A stretch of 64,000 bases of DNA, taken from assembly GCF_036884655.1 (NCBI RefSeq), contig NC_088347.1:16133501-16197500 (forward strand). Reading direction: 5' to 3'. The notes below the pieces were generated by a model. It was not told where the DNA came from and did not search any database. It worked only from the letters and a program-made list of their open reading frames with translations. Shown piece by piece: positions 1 through 8,922 of this stretch. Source of the DNA: Musa acuminata AAA Group (lineage: Eukaryota > Streptophyta > Magnoliopsida > Zingiberales > Musaceae). Position 1 is the first letter of the stretch. The number at the start of each line of letters is the position of its first letter. A program made the position numbers and the translations under genes.

Positions 1-251
1 TTTTTGTCCAAAGCGCAAAATAAGGCATTCATAGCCTTTGCGTTTAATGAAAAATACTTCTTCTCCAAATCCGACCATTCATTCATCAGTTTAGAAGGAA
101 GTTGAAAACCGTTTTCAATGATATTCCATAAATCCAAATTCATAGAAATCAAGAAAACTCTCATTTGAGTTTTCCAATAAGTGTAGTCCAATCTGTTAAA
201 CAACGGTGGATGAAAGACCGAAAAGCCCTCTTGAAAGCCATGAAGAGCCAT
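1..251 (-). CDS. Copia gag N-terminus, partial (element A)
   Basis: This open frame of about 83 codons starts at the ATG complementary to 249-251 and runs off the window. It reads MALHGFQEGFSV at the start, followed by YTYWKTQMRVFL and a stretch ending NAKAMNALFCALDK. These are the N-terminal gag motifs of SIRE-like copia elements and also occur in element E (minus strand, 34474 downward). Gag would form the virus-like particle that packages element RNA. No stop or frameshift is visible here. The start lies about 50 nt downstream of the primer-binding site, as in E. Whether the remainder is intact cannot be seen. Confidence 0.85.
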   Translation of the reverse strand, partial: MALHGFQEGFSVFHPPLFNRLDYTYWKTQMRVFLISMNLDLWNIIENGFQLPSKLMNEWSDLEKKYFSLNAKAMNALFCALDK

Positions 252-287
252 TTCTCTCGGGTGTAAATCCGAATTGAGAAAAACCGG

Positions 288-299
288 GCTCTGAAACCA
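288..299 (-). other. Primer-binding site, element A
   Basis: The minus strand reads TGGTTTCAGAGC, one base from TGGTATCAGAGC, the complement of the plant initiator tRNA-Met 3' end. It sits directly next to the LTR end at 302, where minus-strand DNA synthesis is primed. Confidence 0.8.
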
Positions 300-301
300 A
301 T

Positions 302-2469
302 TGTTAGGATCAAGAGCACTAAGAGGGCGGGGGTGAATTAGTGCAGCGGAAAACTTTCTGCGATTAAAACGAAACTGCGTTCGAACTGTTAGGATCGAAG
401 CGGCACTAAGAGGGGGGGGTGAATTAGTGCAGATGATTAAAACGTTGATTTCGACAAATTTTTCGTACGATAAGAACGGAACTTGAAAAGTTTAACTTGA
501 AAGCATATTCTTAAAGTTGCGCAACAAGGGTAATAAGGAACTAAAGCAGTAAGAAGATTTGCAGTAATGTAAATGACAATAATGAAATGCAAACCAGAGA
601 TTACGCCGATTTAGAGTGGTTCGGTCAAATGACCTACATCCACTTGCGAGGCCCCTCTTCGATGAGGCTCCCACCTTCCACTAGCAAATCTCTTGAAAGG
701 GAAGGGTAAATACCCCTCTTACAACTCTTTACAAGCGGTTCACTCTCTTACAAATTTTTAGCAAGAATGAAGGAGGTGAACACTAGCAAAATGAAAACAA
801 GATTAGCTAGGACTTTTCTAATGCCTTTCTCTCAAACACTTGCTGCTCAAAAAGTTGTTCTCTCAACTGAGATTTGAGGGGTATTTATAGGCCTCAAGAG
901 GATTCAAATTTGGGCTTCAAAATTTGAATTCTCTTTGGGTTCCCGCTGCTGGTGGTGCCACCGCCCAACCAAGCGGTGCCACCGCCCAGCCAGGAGGTGT
1001 CACCGCCTAGCTCTCGGGCACTGGGCGGTGCCACCGCCCAGCCCAGGCGGTGCCACCGCCTACAGTGTTTTCAGCCCACTAGTTAGACTTCAATCTTGCC
1101 CCAAACTAGTCCGAACTTGGGCCCAATTGGCCCCTACTTGGGTTATAGGATTAACACCTAATCCTAACCCTAATTAACGTGCTAACTACGAATTTAAAGA
1201 CATTTTCTAAGCTATTACAAAGTCTGCAAGTCAAGACTTCTTCCGGCGAGCTTCCAGCGAACTTCCGACGGTCTTCCGATAAACTCTCGGAAACCATTCT
1301 GCGTACTCCCGGCAAGCTCCTAGACTTCACGATTTGATCTTGGCAAGTTCCAACGAGCTTCTTTGGTAAGCTCCGATCTTTCTCGGCGAGCTCCGCGAAC
1401 TTCCAACGAACCTTCCGGCGAGCTTCCGAAAAACCCTTCGGCAAGCTCCCTACTCATTCTCGGCTAGTTCCGGCAGCATTCCCGACGAACCTTCGGACTT
1501 CCGTCGAACTCTTGAACTCCCAACGAATCCTTCGCGCTTGACTCCAGCACATTGTTTCGCTCGGAGACTTAGCCCAGGTGGTGCTACCTCCTAGCTTGGG
1601 CGGTTGCACCTCCCGCCAGAAATCAGGGTCCGAATAGATTGGTCCATTCGGCCCAATTTGGGTTTTTTAGGGGCCCAATTGCCCCAAGATTAAGTTAACG
1701 GGATCATCTCCCATTTTCAACTTAATCATTGTGCTAACTATGATTTTTCCTAAGACATTTACTGTAACTTGCTCCGGTGTGTCAATCGCTTCTTCCGGCG
1801 AGCTTCCGGCGAACTTCCGTCGATCATCCGATGAACCCTCGGTGATGCTCCTGCGGACTTCCGGCAAACTCCTGGACTTGCGACGATCCACTTGGCAAGT
1901 TCCGACGAGCTTCTTTGGCAAGCTCACGGACTTCTCGGATTTGTTCCCGCAGAACCTACGACGACTGTCCGAACTTCTGTCGAACTCTCGAACTCCCAAC
2001 GTGATCATTGTCTTGACTCCGGCGCAACTCCTACTGCATGTCTATCTTCCATCGTAGTTAATCTTGCACACTTAAAACAAAACTTCGATCGAGACAATTA
2101 ATCCTAAGCAATTAACCAAGTTGTCCGGCATGTCATTGGTCCCTCGACGCTTCGTCCGATTCTTCGGTGCATTATCCTCTCCTGCAGCCTATTGCCCAAT
2201 CGGCCAGTTGACTCCGCAACTCCAATATCCTTGGCACAATACCCGCTCTTCTTGGCCCGATGCCCGAGTCCATGGCCCGAAGCCTTCTGTCGATACGTCA
2301 ACCGATCTACCGGCCCGACGTCCAATCTTCTGACATGTTCCTCCGGCACAACATGATTTTCCTACTTTAATTGTCTCATCCTGATCGAAGCATCCTACGT
2401 CACTCAAAATGCAGATTAAATCAGAAACATATATCAAGTAGTTTTATCATCAAAATACGAGATTCAACA
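302..2469 (-). repeat. LTR of element A with duplicated terminal segment
   Basis: The LTR 3' terminus (TGTTAGGATC as read on the plus strand) occurs twice, at 302 and 387. Bases 302-386 match the U5 end of the element E LTR, and 387-2469 is a complete, slightly different LTR of 2,083 bp. Inside it, on the minus strand, are degenerate TTCCGGCGA-type repeats (1240-1500 and 1790-2000), palindromic GGCGGTG arrays (937-1062) and a TATA box. This looks like a chimeric LTR end made by recombination or template switching. Confidence 0.8.
881..890 (-). promoter_or_regulatory. LTR TATA box (element A)
   Basis: The minus strand reads CTATAAATAC just downstream of the GGCGGTG array. The same box follows the array in the other SIRE-like LTRs of the window. 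Confidence 0.65.
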
Positions 2470-2632
2470 CCGGTGGGATATCCTCTTTAAATAGCGAACG
2501 CCTAACTTCGCTTTCATTTTTCGCCGCTGAGCCTCCTTCTTCAGGTTTTGTCGTCCCCTCTCTAGTTTCCTTCCCCGCTTCCTGGGTCGTCCTCCCTTTC
2601 CTTTTAGCTCTTCCTTGTTAAGGTCAGTTGAG

Positions 2633-4213
2633 ATGCCATCCTCTTCTCCCTCTCCTTCTTCCCCTTCCTGTGTAGTTGAGGGGGAACGTCCTCCGACGTC
2701 TCCCGCGGAATCCTCTGACGGGGAAGCGACGCGTGCCTTGGAGGCCTTGATGTGGCCGCACGATAATGACTCCATCATGAGTGGGTCATTGTTGGGGGGG
2801 CTCCGTGAGCGTTATAGTATCCCAGAGGACTACATCCTCACTGCCCCTGAACCAGGACAATGGGCATACGACCCAGTCCCTAGGGGTTTCGCGCTGACCT
2901 TAGACGCCCTAGAGGCGGGCCTGCGCTTTCCCCTCCACCCCCTCATCGTATCTTGTATTTCTTTCTGGTGAATTTCGCTGTCCTAGGTGGCGCCGAACTC
3001 CTGGCGTTATGTAGTGGTATTCCTGGGGGAATGCCACCATGCCAACATCACTCCTACCCTCAACCTATTTCTCTCTTGCTACCGCCTCTCCAAAGGTTTG
3101 GGGGGTTATTTCCTATCTGCCCGGATGGGTTTTTGAGTCGGGGGGGCTCCTTCCAGTAATAAAGGATGGAAGGGGAGGTTTTTTTACATTAGTTGTGCAA
3201 AGGATTGGGGTTTTCGGGTTCGGTGGTCCGCGAGGGCAGTCGACAACACCACCCCAAGCTTGAGTGAAGCAGAGCGCCAAGACCTAGAGAGGCTCAGGGA
3301 GATTCTCCCTAGCTCCCAGGCCCTCCGGAACATGACCGAGTAGTGGCTAGCTGAGGCGGGGGGTCTCAGCTCGACGCCTCTGGGAACGTCAGTAACGTTT
3401 GGTTCGGGTGTTTGTGCGGTTTATTTCGGGTATTAAAATTTTCTCTGTCTCTTGCAGAAATGGTAAACCTCCGGTCGCTTCTGGGGGGTCAAGCGTCGCA
3501 AGCTCCTCCCCTAGCTCCGACGGCCGACCCACAACCTGGCTCGGAGGACGCCCCATTGGAGGTCGAGGCCAGGCACCCTCTGAAGAAGGCGAAGACAACA
3601 CCTTTGAAGGGGCCTGAGGCGGGCCACCGTCGGGGCGTGGCCGGGCCTAGTCGACAGGCGGCTGGGAAGGGTCTGCGCCCTATCTTTGTACAGGGGAACC
3701 CTCCGTAGCATTCCTCCGAGGCGCGCTTCATCCCGATATGGCTCGGGATTTGTACGTCCTGCCCTCGGAGGTGCTGCTCAACAAGTCCGCCCAATCACTG
3801 ACCTGGGTAAGTGCGTCTCCTCTTTTCCGGTTTGGTTTTGTCTGTCCGACGCCGACCTTCTTGACCCGCCTCTCCTTTTGTAGGGCCTTCATTATACGAT
3901 GGCCCTGATGGACAGGGTGCGTGACGCCGGTCGGGTCATCGGGGGCCTCGTCAGCCGTAACGCCGAGCTTCACCGCCAGGTAGAGGTGGTCCGAGCCGGG
4001 GCCGGCCCGGAGGGTGTGGCGGCCGCCGAGAAGCGCACGGCGGATTCTGAGGCGGAGGCGGCTCGCCTCCGGTCGGAGCTTGAGGCCTCCAAGAAAGCAA
4101 ACGAGGAGCTTCAGAAAACAATAAGGGTGGAGCGGACCAAACTCCGCCTGTCGAAGACGGAGGCGAGCGCCCTCAGCAAGAAGCTGGAGGAGGCGAAGGC
4201 CGAGGAAGAAGTA
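2633..4213 (+). pseudogene. PF04195-like 'putative gypsy-type transposon' gene, broken
   Basis: From the ATG at 2633 the frame gives a Ser/Pro-rich start, then RERYSIPEDYIL, YDPVPRGFALTLDALEAGLR and, further on, APNSWRYVVVFLGECHHAN and NNTTPSLSEAERQ-like text. These resemble the plant PF04195 family (recognised from memory). In-frame stops lie at 2969, 2984, 3134 and 3341, several explainable as CGA or CAG changed by C->T. A probable intron ends at 3457, but its donor was not settled. A frameshift lies near 3690-3708. A clean phase-0 intron then joins ...NKSAQSLTW to GLHYTMALMDRV. The last exon (3884-4213) is an Ala/Glu/Arg/Lys-rich coiled coil, cut where element B begins. GC content is much higher than in the neighbours. 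The function of the family is unknown to me. Confidence 0.7.
3807..3883 (+). other. Intron inside the PF04195-like relic
   Basis: The donor is GTAAGTG directly after TGG (3804-3806) and the acceptor is TTTTGTAG ending at 3883, after a pyrimidine-rich stretch. Removing 77 nt keeps the frame between the exon starting at ATG 3738 (23 codons) and the coiled-coil exon. This makes the relic an intron-containing gene rather than a retrocopy. Confidence 0.75.
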
Positions 4214-4491
4214 TTCAACGCAATCTTACTTCACATCTTTACATGTTGATATGATGAATTGCTACTATTACCATCATTCAAACTTGTTATATTTGATAAT
4301 AAATGTCAAGCCTTGACATCATCTTCAGAGAGATACATCATGATGGGAGTATTGATAAGTTCAAATGATTTTAACTTATCAATATGTCTCTTGAATTCTT
4401 AGGTTTTGAATTCAAGAATGACTTATCTCAAGTATGGCATATAGACAGGGGGAGTTAAGGTTAACTCCATTATCAATTGATTGTCATCATC

Positions 4492-4505
4492 AAAAAGGGA
4501 GAGAT
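4492..4505 (+). other. Polypurine tract, element B
   Basis: AAAAAGGGAGAGAT lies directly before the LTR start TGTTGAATCTCG at 4506. It would prime plus-strand DNA synthesis. Confidence 0.75.
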
Positions 4506-5032
4506 TGTTGAATCTCGGATTTTGATGATGAAGTCAATTGTCATTTGTTATCTAATCTATATGTTGAGATAAGTGTGCAGGATTAACTACGATGAAAGTG
4601 AGACATGCAGCAGGAGTTGCGCCGGAGTCAAGACAATGATCACGTTGGGAGTTCGAGAGTTCGACAGAAGATCGGACAGTCGTCGGAAGTTCTGCGGGAA
4701 CAAATCCGAGAAGTCCATAAGCTTGCCAAAGAAGCTCGTTGGAACTCGCCAAGTGAATCTTCGCAAGTCCAGGAGTTTGCCGGAAGTCCACAGGAGCATC
4801 GCCGAGGGTTCATCGGATGATCGACGGAAGTTCATCGAAAGCTCGCCGGAAGAAGCGATTGACGCTCCGGAGCAAGTTGCAGTAAATGTCTTAGGAAAAA
4901 TCGTAGTTAGCACATTGATTAAGTTCGAAATGGAAGGTGATCCCATTAACTTAATCTTGGGTCAATTGGGCCCCTGAAAAACCCAAATTGGGCCGAATGG
5001 ATCAACCCATTCGGACCCTGATTTCTGCCAAG

Positions 5033-5392
5033 CAGTTGAACTGCCCAATGCAGGAGGTTGCACCGCCTGAGCTCAGTATCCGAGCAAGACTGGGAGGTGC
5101 AACCACTCCAGCCAGGCGGTGGCACCGCCTGGGGCTCAGTCTCCGAGCGAGACTAGGCGGTGCAACCTCCCCTAACAGGAGGTGGCACCGCTTGAGCTCA
5201 GTCTTCGAGCTCTGCCAAGCGGTGCAACCGCCTCAGTCAGGAGGTGCAACCGCCTGAGCTCAGTCTTCGAGCTCTGTCAGGAGGTGCAACCGCCCCTGAT
5301 AGGAGGTAGCACCGCTCAGAGGCTCAATCTTCGAGCTCTGCTAGGCGGTGCAATCGCTCCAGTCAGGAGGTGCAACCGCTTGATCCCGGAAT
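5033..5392 (+). repeat. GGCGGTG/CACCGCC palindrome array in U3
   Basis: More than ten degenerate units of the form AGGCGGTGNNACCGCC alternate with a GAGCTCAGTCTNCGAGC linker, and the linker is itself partly self-complementary. The array ends about 50 bp before the TATA box. Equivalent arrays are present in every well-preserved SIRE-like LTR of the window. Confidence 0.85.
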
Positions 5393-5440
5393 TCCGAGAA
5401 TTGACAGTTTTGAGCTCCAAATTTGAACTGGGTTGGGGCC

Positions 5441-5448
5441 TATAAATA
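5441..5448 (+). promoter_or_regulatory. LTR TATA box (element B)
   Basis: TATAAATA is followed by CCCCACCC. The same TATAAATACCCC block is found after the array in the other SIRE-like LTRs. Confidence 0.7.
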
Positions 5449-5859
5449 CCCCACCCATTCAACACTGAAAGGGTATGAACTTACACCGAAATCTTGATCC
5501 TTTTCTGTGATTCTTAGAGCTCAAAATTGTTGTAAAGGCCAAAAGTTCTTCTTCCTCTGTTCTTCCAAATTCTGAGTTGTAAAGAGAGGAGAGAAAATTC
5601 TGTAAGGGTTGTCTCCTAAGCCCGTCAAAAGGAGTGAAACTGTAAAAGGGTGGTTGGCCTTCGCCTATTGAAGGAAGGCCTCTAGTTGACGTCGATGACC
5701 TCATCGGTGGAGGAAGCCAAAAGTGGAGTATGTCAAGATTGACCGAACCACTCTAAATCTCAGTTTGCATTTACTTTGAGCATCTTATCTTTACTGCAAA
5801 CCTCCTCAATAGCTTACTGCCTTCTGTGTTTTTACGAACGTGTTTCAAAGTTTAGTGCT

Positions 5860-6190
5860 TTCCGAATCGAGGTTTAAGACGCAAAGCAGTTTTATCGTAC
5901 GAACTTCGTATTTCAGTTTGCTCTTACGTTCTGATTTCTATTATAACTGCAAACTGACTTTATATCTTTTCTTTAACTGCATCTCGCCTTATCTCAAGTT
6001 AAAGTGGTTTAAGAATAAGCTTTTATACCGAAATCGCTTTTATCGTACAAATGTCGTATTTCAGTTTGCGCTTATATTCTGATTTCCATCATAACTACGA
6101 ACTGCGTTCATATCTTTGCTGCATCTCTCCTAGTCAAAAGTTGAAGTGATTTACGAATCGGCTTTCTTACCAAAATCACTTCTATCGAAC
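5860..6190 (+). repeat. Tandem U5 repeat, about 2 units
   Basis: Two units of roughly 150 bp each contain TTTTATCGTACGAAC-like, CAGTTTGCNCTTAC-like and GATTTCNATCATAACT-like blocks and end in an AAGTTAAAGTG-like block. A partial third unit follows. The solo LTR at 8923 has the same arrangement. Confidence 0.7.
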
Positions 6191-6364
6191 GAAAGCAGTT
6201 TTCGATTTTAATCGCAAAAGGTTTTCCACTGCACTAATTCACCCCCCCCCCTCTTAGTGCTCTTGATCGTAACAACTTGGAGGGAGGAACCCCTATAGAG
6301 TTCCAAGGAGGCAGATCCCTTAAAGAGATCAACCCTAAGTTTAGAATCTGTGAGGGTTCTAATA

Positions 6365-7190
6365 CCGTGGAGCCATATGCATTGTTGTAGTAAAGGGAGA
6401 CTTCTTATGATTGAACCAGTAGACGAAGAGGTCATTGAACATCTAGAAGAGAGTCTTAAACATGAAGAAGAAGATACGGAAGAAGAGCCACAACCGACCG
6501 ATGTTACGGTACACGCACTAGCTGGCTACTCAAACCCGTAAACGATGAAAGTTGGAGGCCTTCTCAAACAACAATCAATCACTATTCTCATCGACATGGG
6601 TAGCACTAATAACTTCCTAAATAGTAAGGTTACAGCACGGATGACACTCTACATCAAAGGTTGTAGCAAGTCTGATGTAAAGGTTGCCGACAGCAGAACC
6701 CTAAAGTACGACCAAAGATGCCCGCAAGCAAAACTACTACCACAGGACCAAGAGATAATTGCATATTTCTTCCTCCTCCCTCTTGATGATCATAAGGCTA
6801 TGCTCAAAATTAAATAGTTTATGACATTAGGTGATGTTTCTTGGAATTTTATGAAACTAATTGTGAAATTTTATAGTAAGGAGAAACAGGTGATATTGCA
6901 CGGGAAACGTAGGGGCGACGTAACGACGATTTACACACAACAAATGGAGAAGGTTTTGCATAAAGCATGCAACAACTTTTTAGTACAACTTGAGCAGCAA
7001 ACTAAAGGAGAGCCAACAGAATTTGAAGATCCAAATCTACTTCCTTTGCTTGTTGAAGTTTCAAATATAATTGATGAACCACACAACCTACTTCCTACCC
7101 ATCGGCATGATCATTGTATACCGATTCTTCTAGGCAAACCTCCTACAAATACTCGGCCATATCAGCATCCATATCTATAGAAGGATGAAA
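6365..7190 (+). pseudogene. Gypsy 1 gag end and aspartic protease
   Basis: The translation starts in the gag zinc-finger tail (KGRLLMIEPVDEE), passes an acidic EEEDTEEEPQPTD linker and reaches the protease motif ITILIDMGSTNNFLNSK. The catalytic DTG is changed to DMG, so the protease that would cut the polyprotein should be dead. Stops occur at 6539 (TAA after SNP) and 6818. The stretch 6821-7180 is the spacer before RT, ending in LLGKPPTNTRPYQHPYL and a stop. The collinear text in gypsy 2 confirms the reading. Confidence 0.75.
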
Positions 7191-8160
7191 TAGAAATGAT
7201 TATAAAAGAGATGCTCAAAACATGAGTTATTCGACTAAGTTGCAGCCCCTACTCTTCACCAATGCTCTTCGTACGAAAGGACGGAACATGGCAATTGTGT
7301 ATTGATTATCGAGCTCTCAATGGCATAACCGTCAAAGACAAATATCCTATTCCAATAGTAGATGAATTATTAGATGAAAGAGAGCACAAATCTTCACAAA
7401 GCTGGACCATTGATCCGAGTATAATCAAATACAAGTGTGCGAAGAAGACACACCGAAAACCACCTTTCGAACACACAACGACCACTACGAATTTTTGCTT
7501 TCTTCAACAAAAGGTGGAATATCTTGAGCATATCATATCAGAGGAAGGTGTGATGGTAGACTCCTCCAAAATAGAAGCAATGCAGAACTGGCCAACCCCG
7601 AGGAACATAAAATTGCTACATGGCTTTATGGGTTTAACAGGCTATTACCGCAAGTTCATGAAAAACTATAGAAAGATCAGTACACCACTTACTTATTGAA
7701 AAAAGATATCTTCCAATGGTCGAGCAGAGCCTCCACTGCCTTCGATAAACTTAAGGCAGTCATGACAACGACGTAGTTGCTTGCACTACCAGATTTCAGC
7801 CAAACCTTCATTATTGAGGCCGACGCATTTGGAGTCGGAATTAGAGCCATTCTCATGCAAGATAGTCAACCACTCATATACACTAGCAAGGCATTGTCTC
7901 CCTCCCATCAAAATATGCCAACATATGATAAGGAGATGCTCGCCATTGTGCACGAAGCAACGAGAAGAAGACCCTACTTGATCGGTCGACGATTTCAAAT
8001 TAAAACCAAACATAAAAGCCTCAAGTACTTTTTAGAGTAAAAGATATCATTCCCTGAGCAGCAAAAATGGGTAACAAAACTTCTTGAATTTGATTATGAA
8101 ATAACTTACAGAAAGGGGAAAGAGAATGTTGTTGCAGATGCGCTTTCATAGCTAACCGAG
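7190..8160 (+). pseudogene. Gypsy 1 reverse transcriptase/RNase H with RT deletion
   Basis: The RT start is clear (LCIDYRALNGITVKDKYPIP, then VDELLDE). After that the open frame leaves the family frame: in the next frame the DNA reads FTKLD and, at 7477-7497, HNDHYEFL. The text then jumps to LQQKVEYLEHIISEEGV, omitting the RT catalytic loop. LHGFMGLTGYYRKF, the tether and an RNase H block (ALPDFSQTFIIEADAFGVGI, then YDKEMLAIVHEATRR) follow, ending near DFDYEITYRKGKENVVADALS. Stops lie at 7697, 7774, 8038 and 8150, and a frameshift lies near 7700. The RT cannot be active. Confidence 0.8.
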
Positions 8161-8219
8161 CAAGATGAATTTTCGACCGTTTCACTTCCGACCAGCGACT
8201 CCTTGAGGATATTAAGATG

Positions 8220-8715
8220 GAATGGTAAGAAGATCCAGAGACCAATAAGATCATAAAAAAATTGGAGGAAGCACTAAGCTCCATGGCTCATTACAATTGG
8301 GACTCAAAAGAATTACGCTATATGGGATGCATTGTGCTTGTGACAAATTCTACTTGCATCTTCACGACTAGATTTTGGACAAAGTTATTCCATATGCAGG
8401 GTACTAAATTAAAAAAGAGTATGGCATATCACCTACAAACATACAGCCAGACGAAAGTTGTAAATAGGTGCTTGGAGACAGCCTAAAGCCACCCACCAAA
8501 TATGACTACCCAAGGAGAACGCCAAACCCAGCCAAGTGCTATTATTAATCAACGGATGGTGACTTGATGACAACGACCCACTAATAAAGTGCTAATACAG
8601 TGGGCAAACCTACCAACAAAAGATGTCACTTGGGAGAACTATGATGACTTGAAGATCAAATTCCTAGAATTCATGAATCATCATACTCGAGGACACGACT
8701 GATTTGAAGAGGGCG
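8220..8715 (+). pseudogene. Gypsy 1 integrase scraps and chromodomain-like end
   Basis: A short stretch reads TRFWTKLFHMQGTKLKKSMA, then YHLQTYSQTKVVNRCLET, which is the integrase catalytic-core segment of Ty3/gypsy. The zinc-binding part and the first catalytic acid are absent. The end reads KVLIQWANLPTKDVTWENYD, then DLKIKFLEF, resembling the chromodomain-type C-terminus of plant chromoviruses. Most of integrase has been deleted. What remains is fragmentary, but it is collinear with gypsy 2 at the C-terminal end. Confidence 0.65.
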
Positions 8716-8922
8716 GGTCTATTGGGACTCTAGCTTGGAGAATCCTAATTGAGAGGGATATTTATGTAAAACCTACCTAAGCCGACCCCTATTAAAGAGA
8801 TGAAGAGGCCGGCTAGGATTATGAGGTTGTTTCTTAGAGAAGAATTATGAGTTGTAAAGGAATAGGAGTCTTGAGCAGGAGTCCTATTAGGAGTTGGTTA
8901 GAAGTAGGAGTCTTGAGTACGA

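Larger units (their letters stand above)
1..2469 (-). mobile_element. Element A: 5' part of SIRE-like Ty1/copia
   Basis: Read on the minus strand this is a 5' LTR, a tRNA-Met type primer-binding site and the start of gag, and the rest of the element lies left of the window. The gag start closely matches the one in element E. The LTR outer edge at 2469 has the family start TGTTGAATCTC (as its reverse complement) and abuts unrelated gene-like DNA. The far target duplication is outside the window. Confidence 0.85.
4214..6274 (+). mobile_element. Element B: 3' tail and LTR of SIRE-like copia
   Basis: Bases 4214-4505 match in type the non-coding 3' region of element G (same ATGTCAAGCCTTGACATC-like text and the TTAAGGTTAACTCC motif), and a polypurine tract and an LTR follow. 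All coding sequence and the 5' LTR are missing. The left edge cuts into the PF04195-like relic. The right edge is inside a gypsy LTR, so the element was truncated after insertion or joined by deletion. Confidence 0.85.
4506..6274 (+). repeat. 3' LTR of element B
   Basis: This 1,769 bp LTR starts TGTTGAATCTCG and ends CGTAACA. In order it holds a U3 block rich in TCGCCGGAAG-type motifs (4620-4860), the GGCGGTG array (5033-5392), a TATA box at 5441, a conserved GACCGAACCACT segment near 5740, two long U5 repeats (5860-6190) and a run of about 10 C just before the end. Confidence 0.85.

Noticed and set aside
4573..4977. Frames of about 100-130 codons in LTR U3 blocks (also 1731-2057, 9111-9395, 48069-48383)
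   Set aside because: They recur in the same LTR position in every SIRE-like copy on either strand and consist of the degenerate TTCCGGCGA repeat, so they are LTR sequence rather than proteins.
5033..5392. Regularly repeated GGCGGTGG units resembling a CRISPR-like array
   Set aside because: Units are degenerate palindromes without constant-length unique spacers, lie inside a plant LTR next to a TATA box, and no cas-like gene is present.
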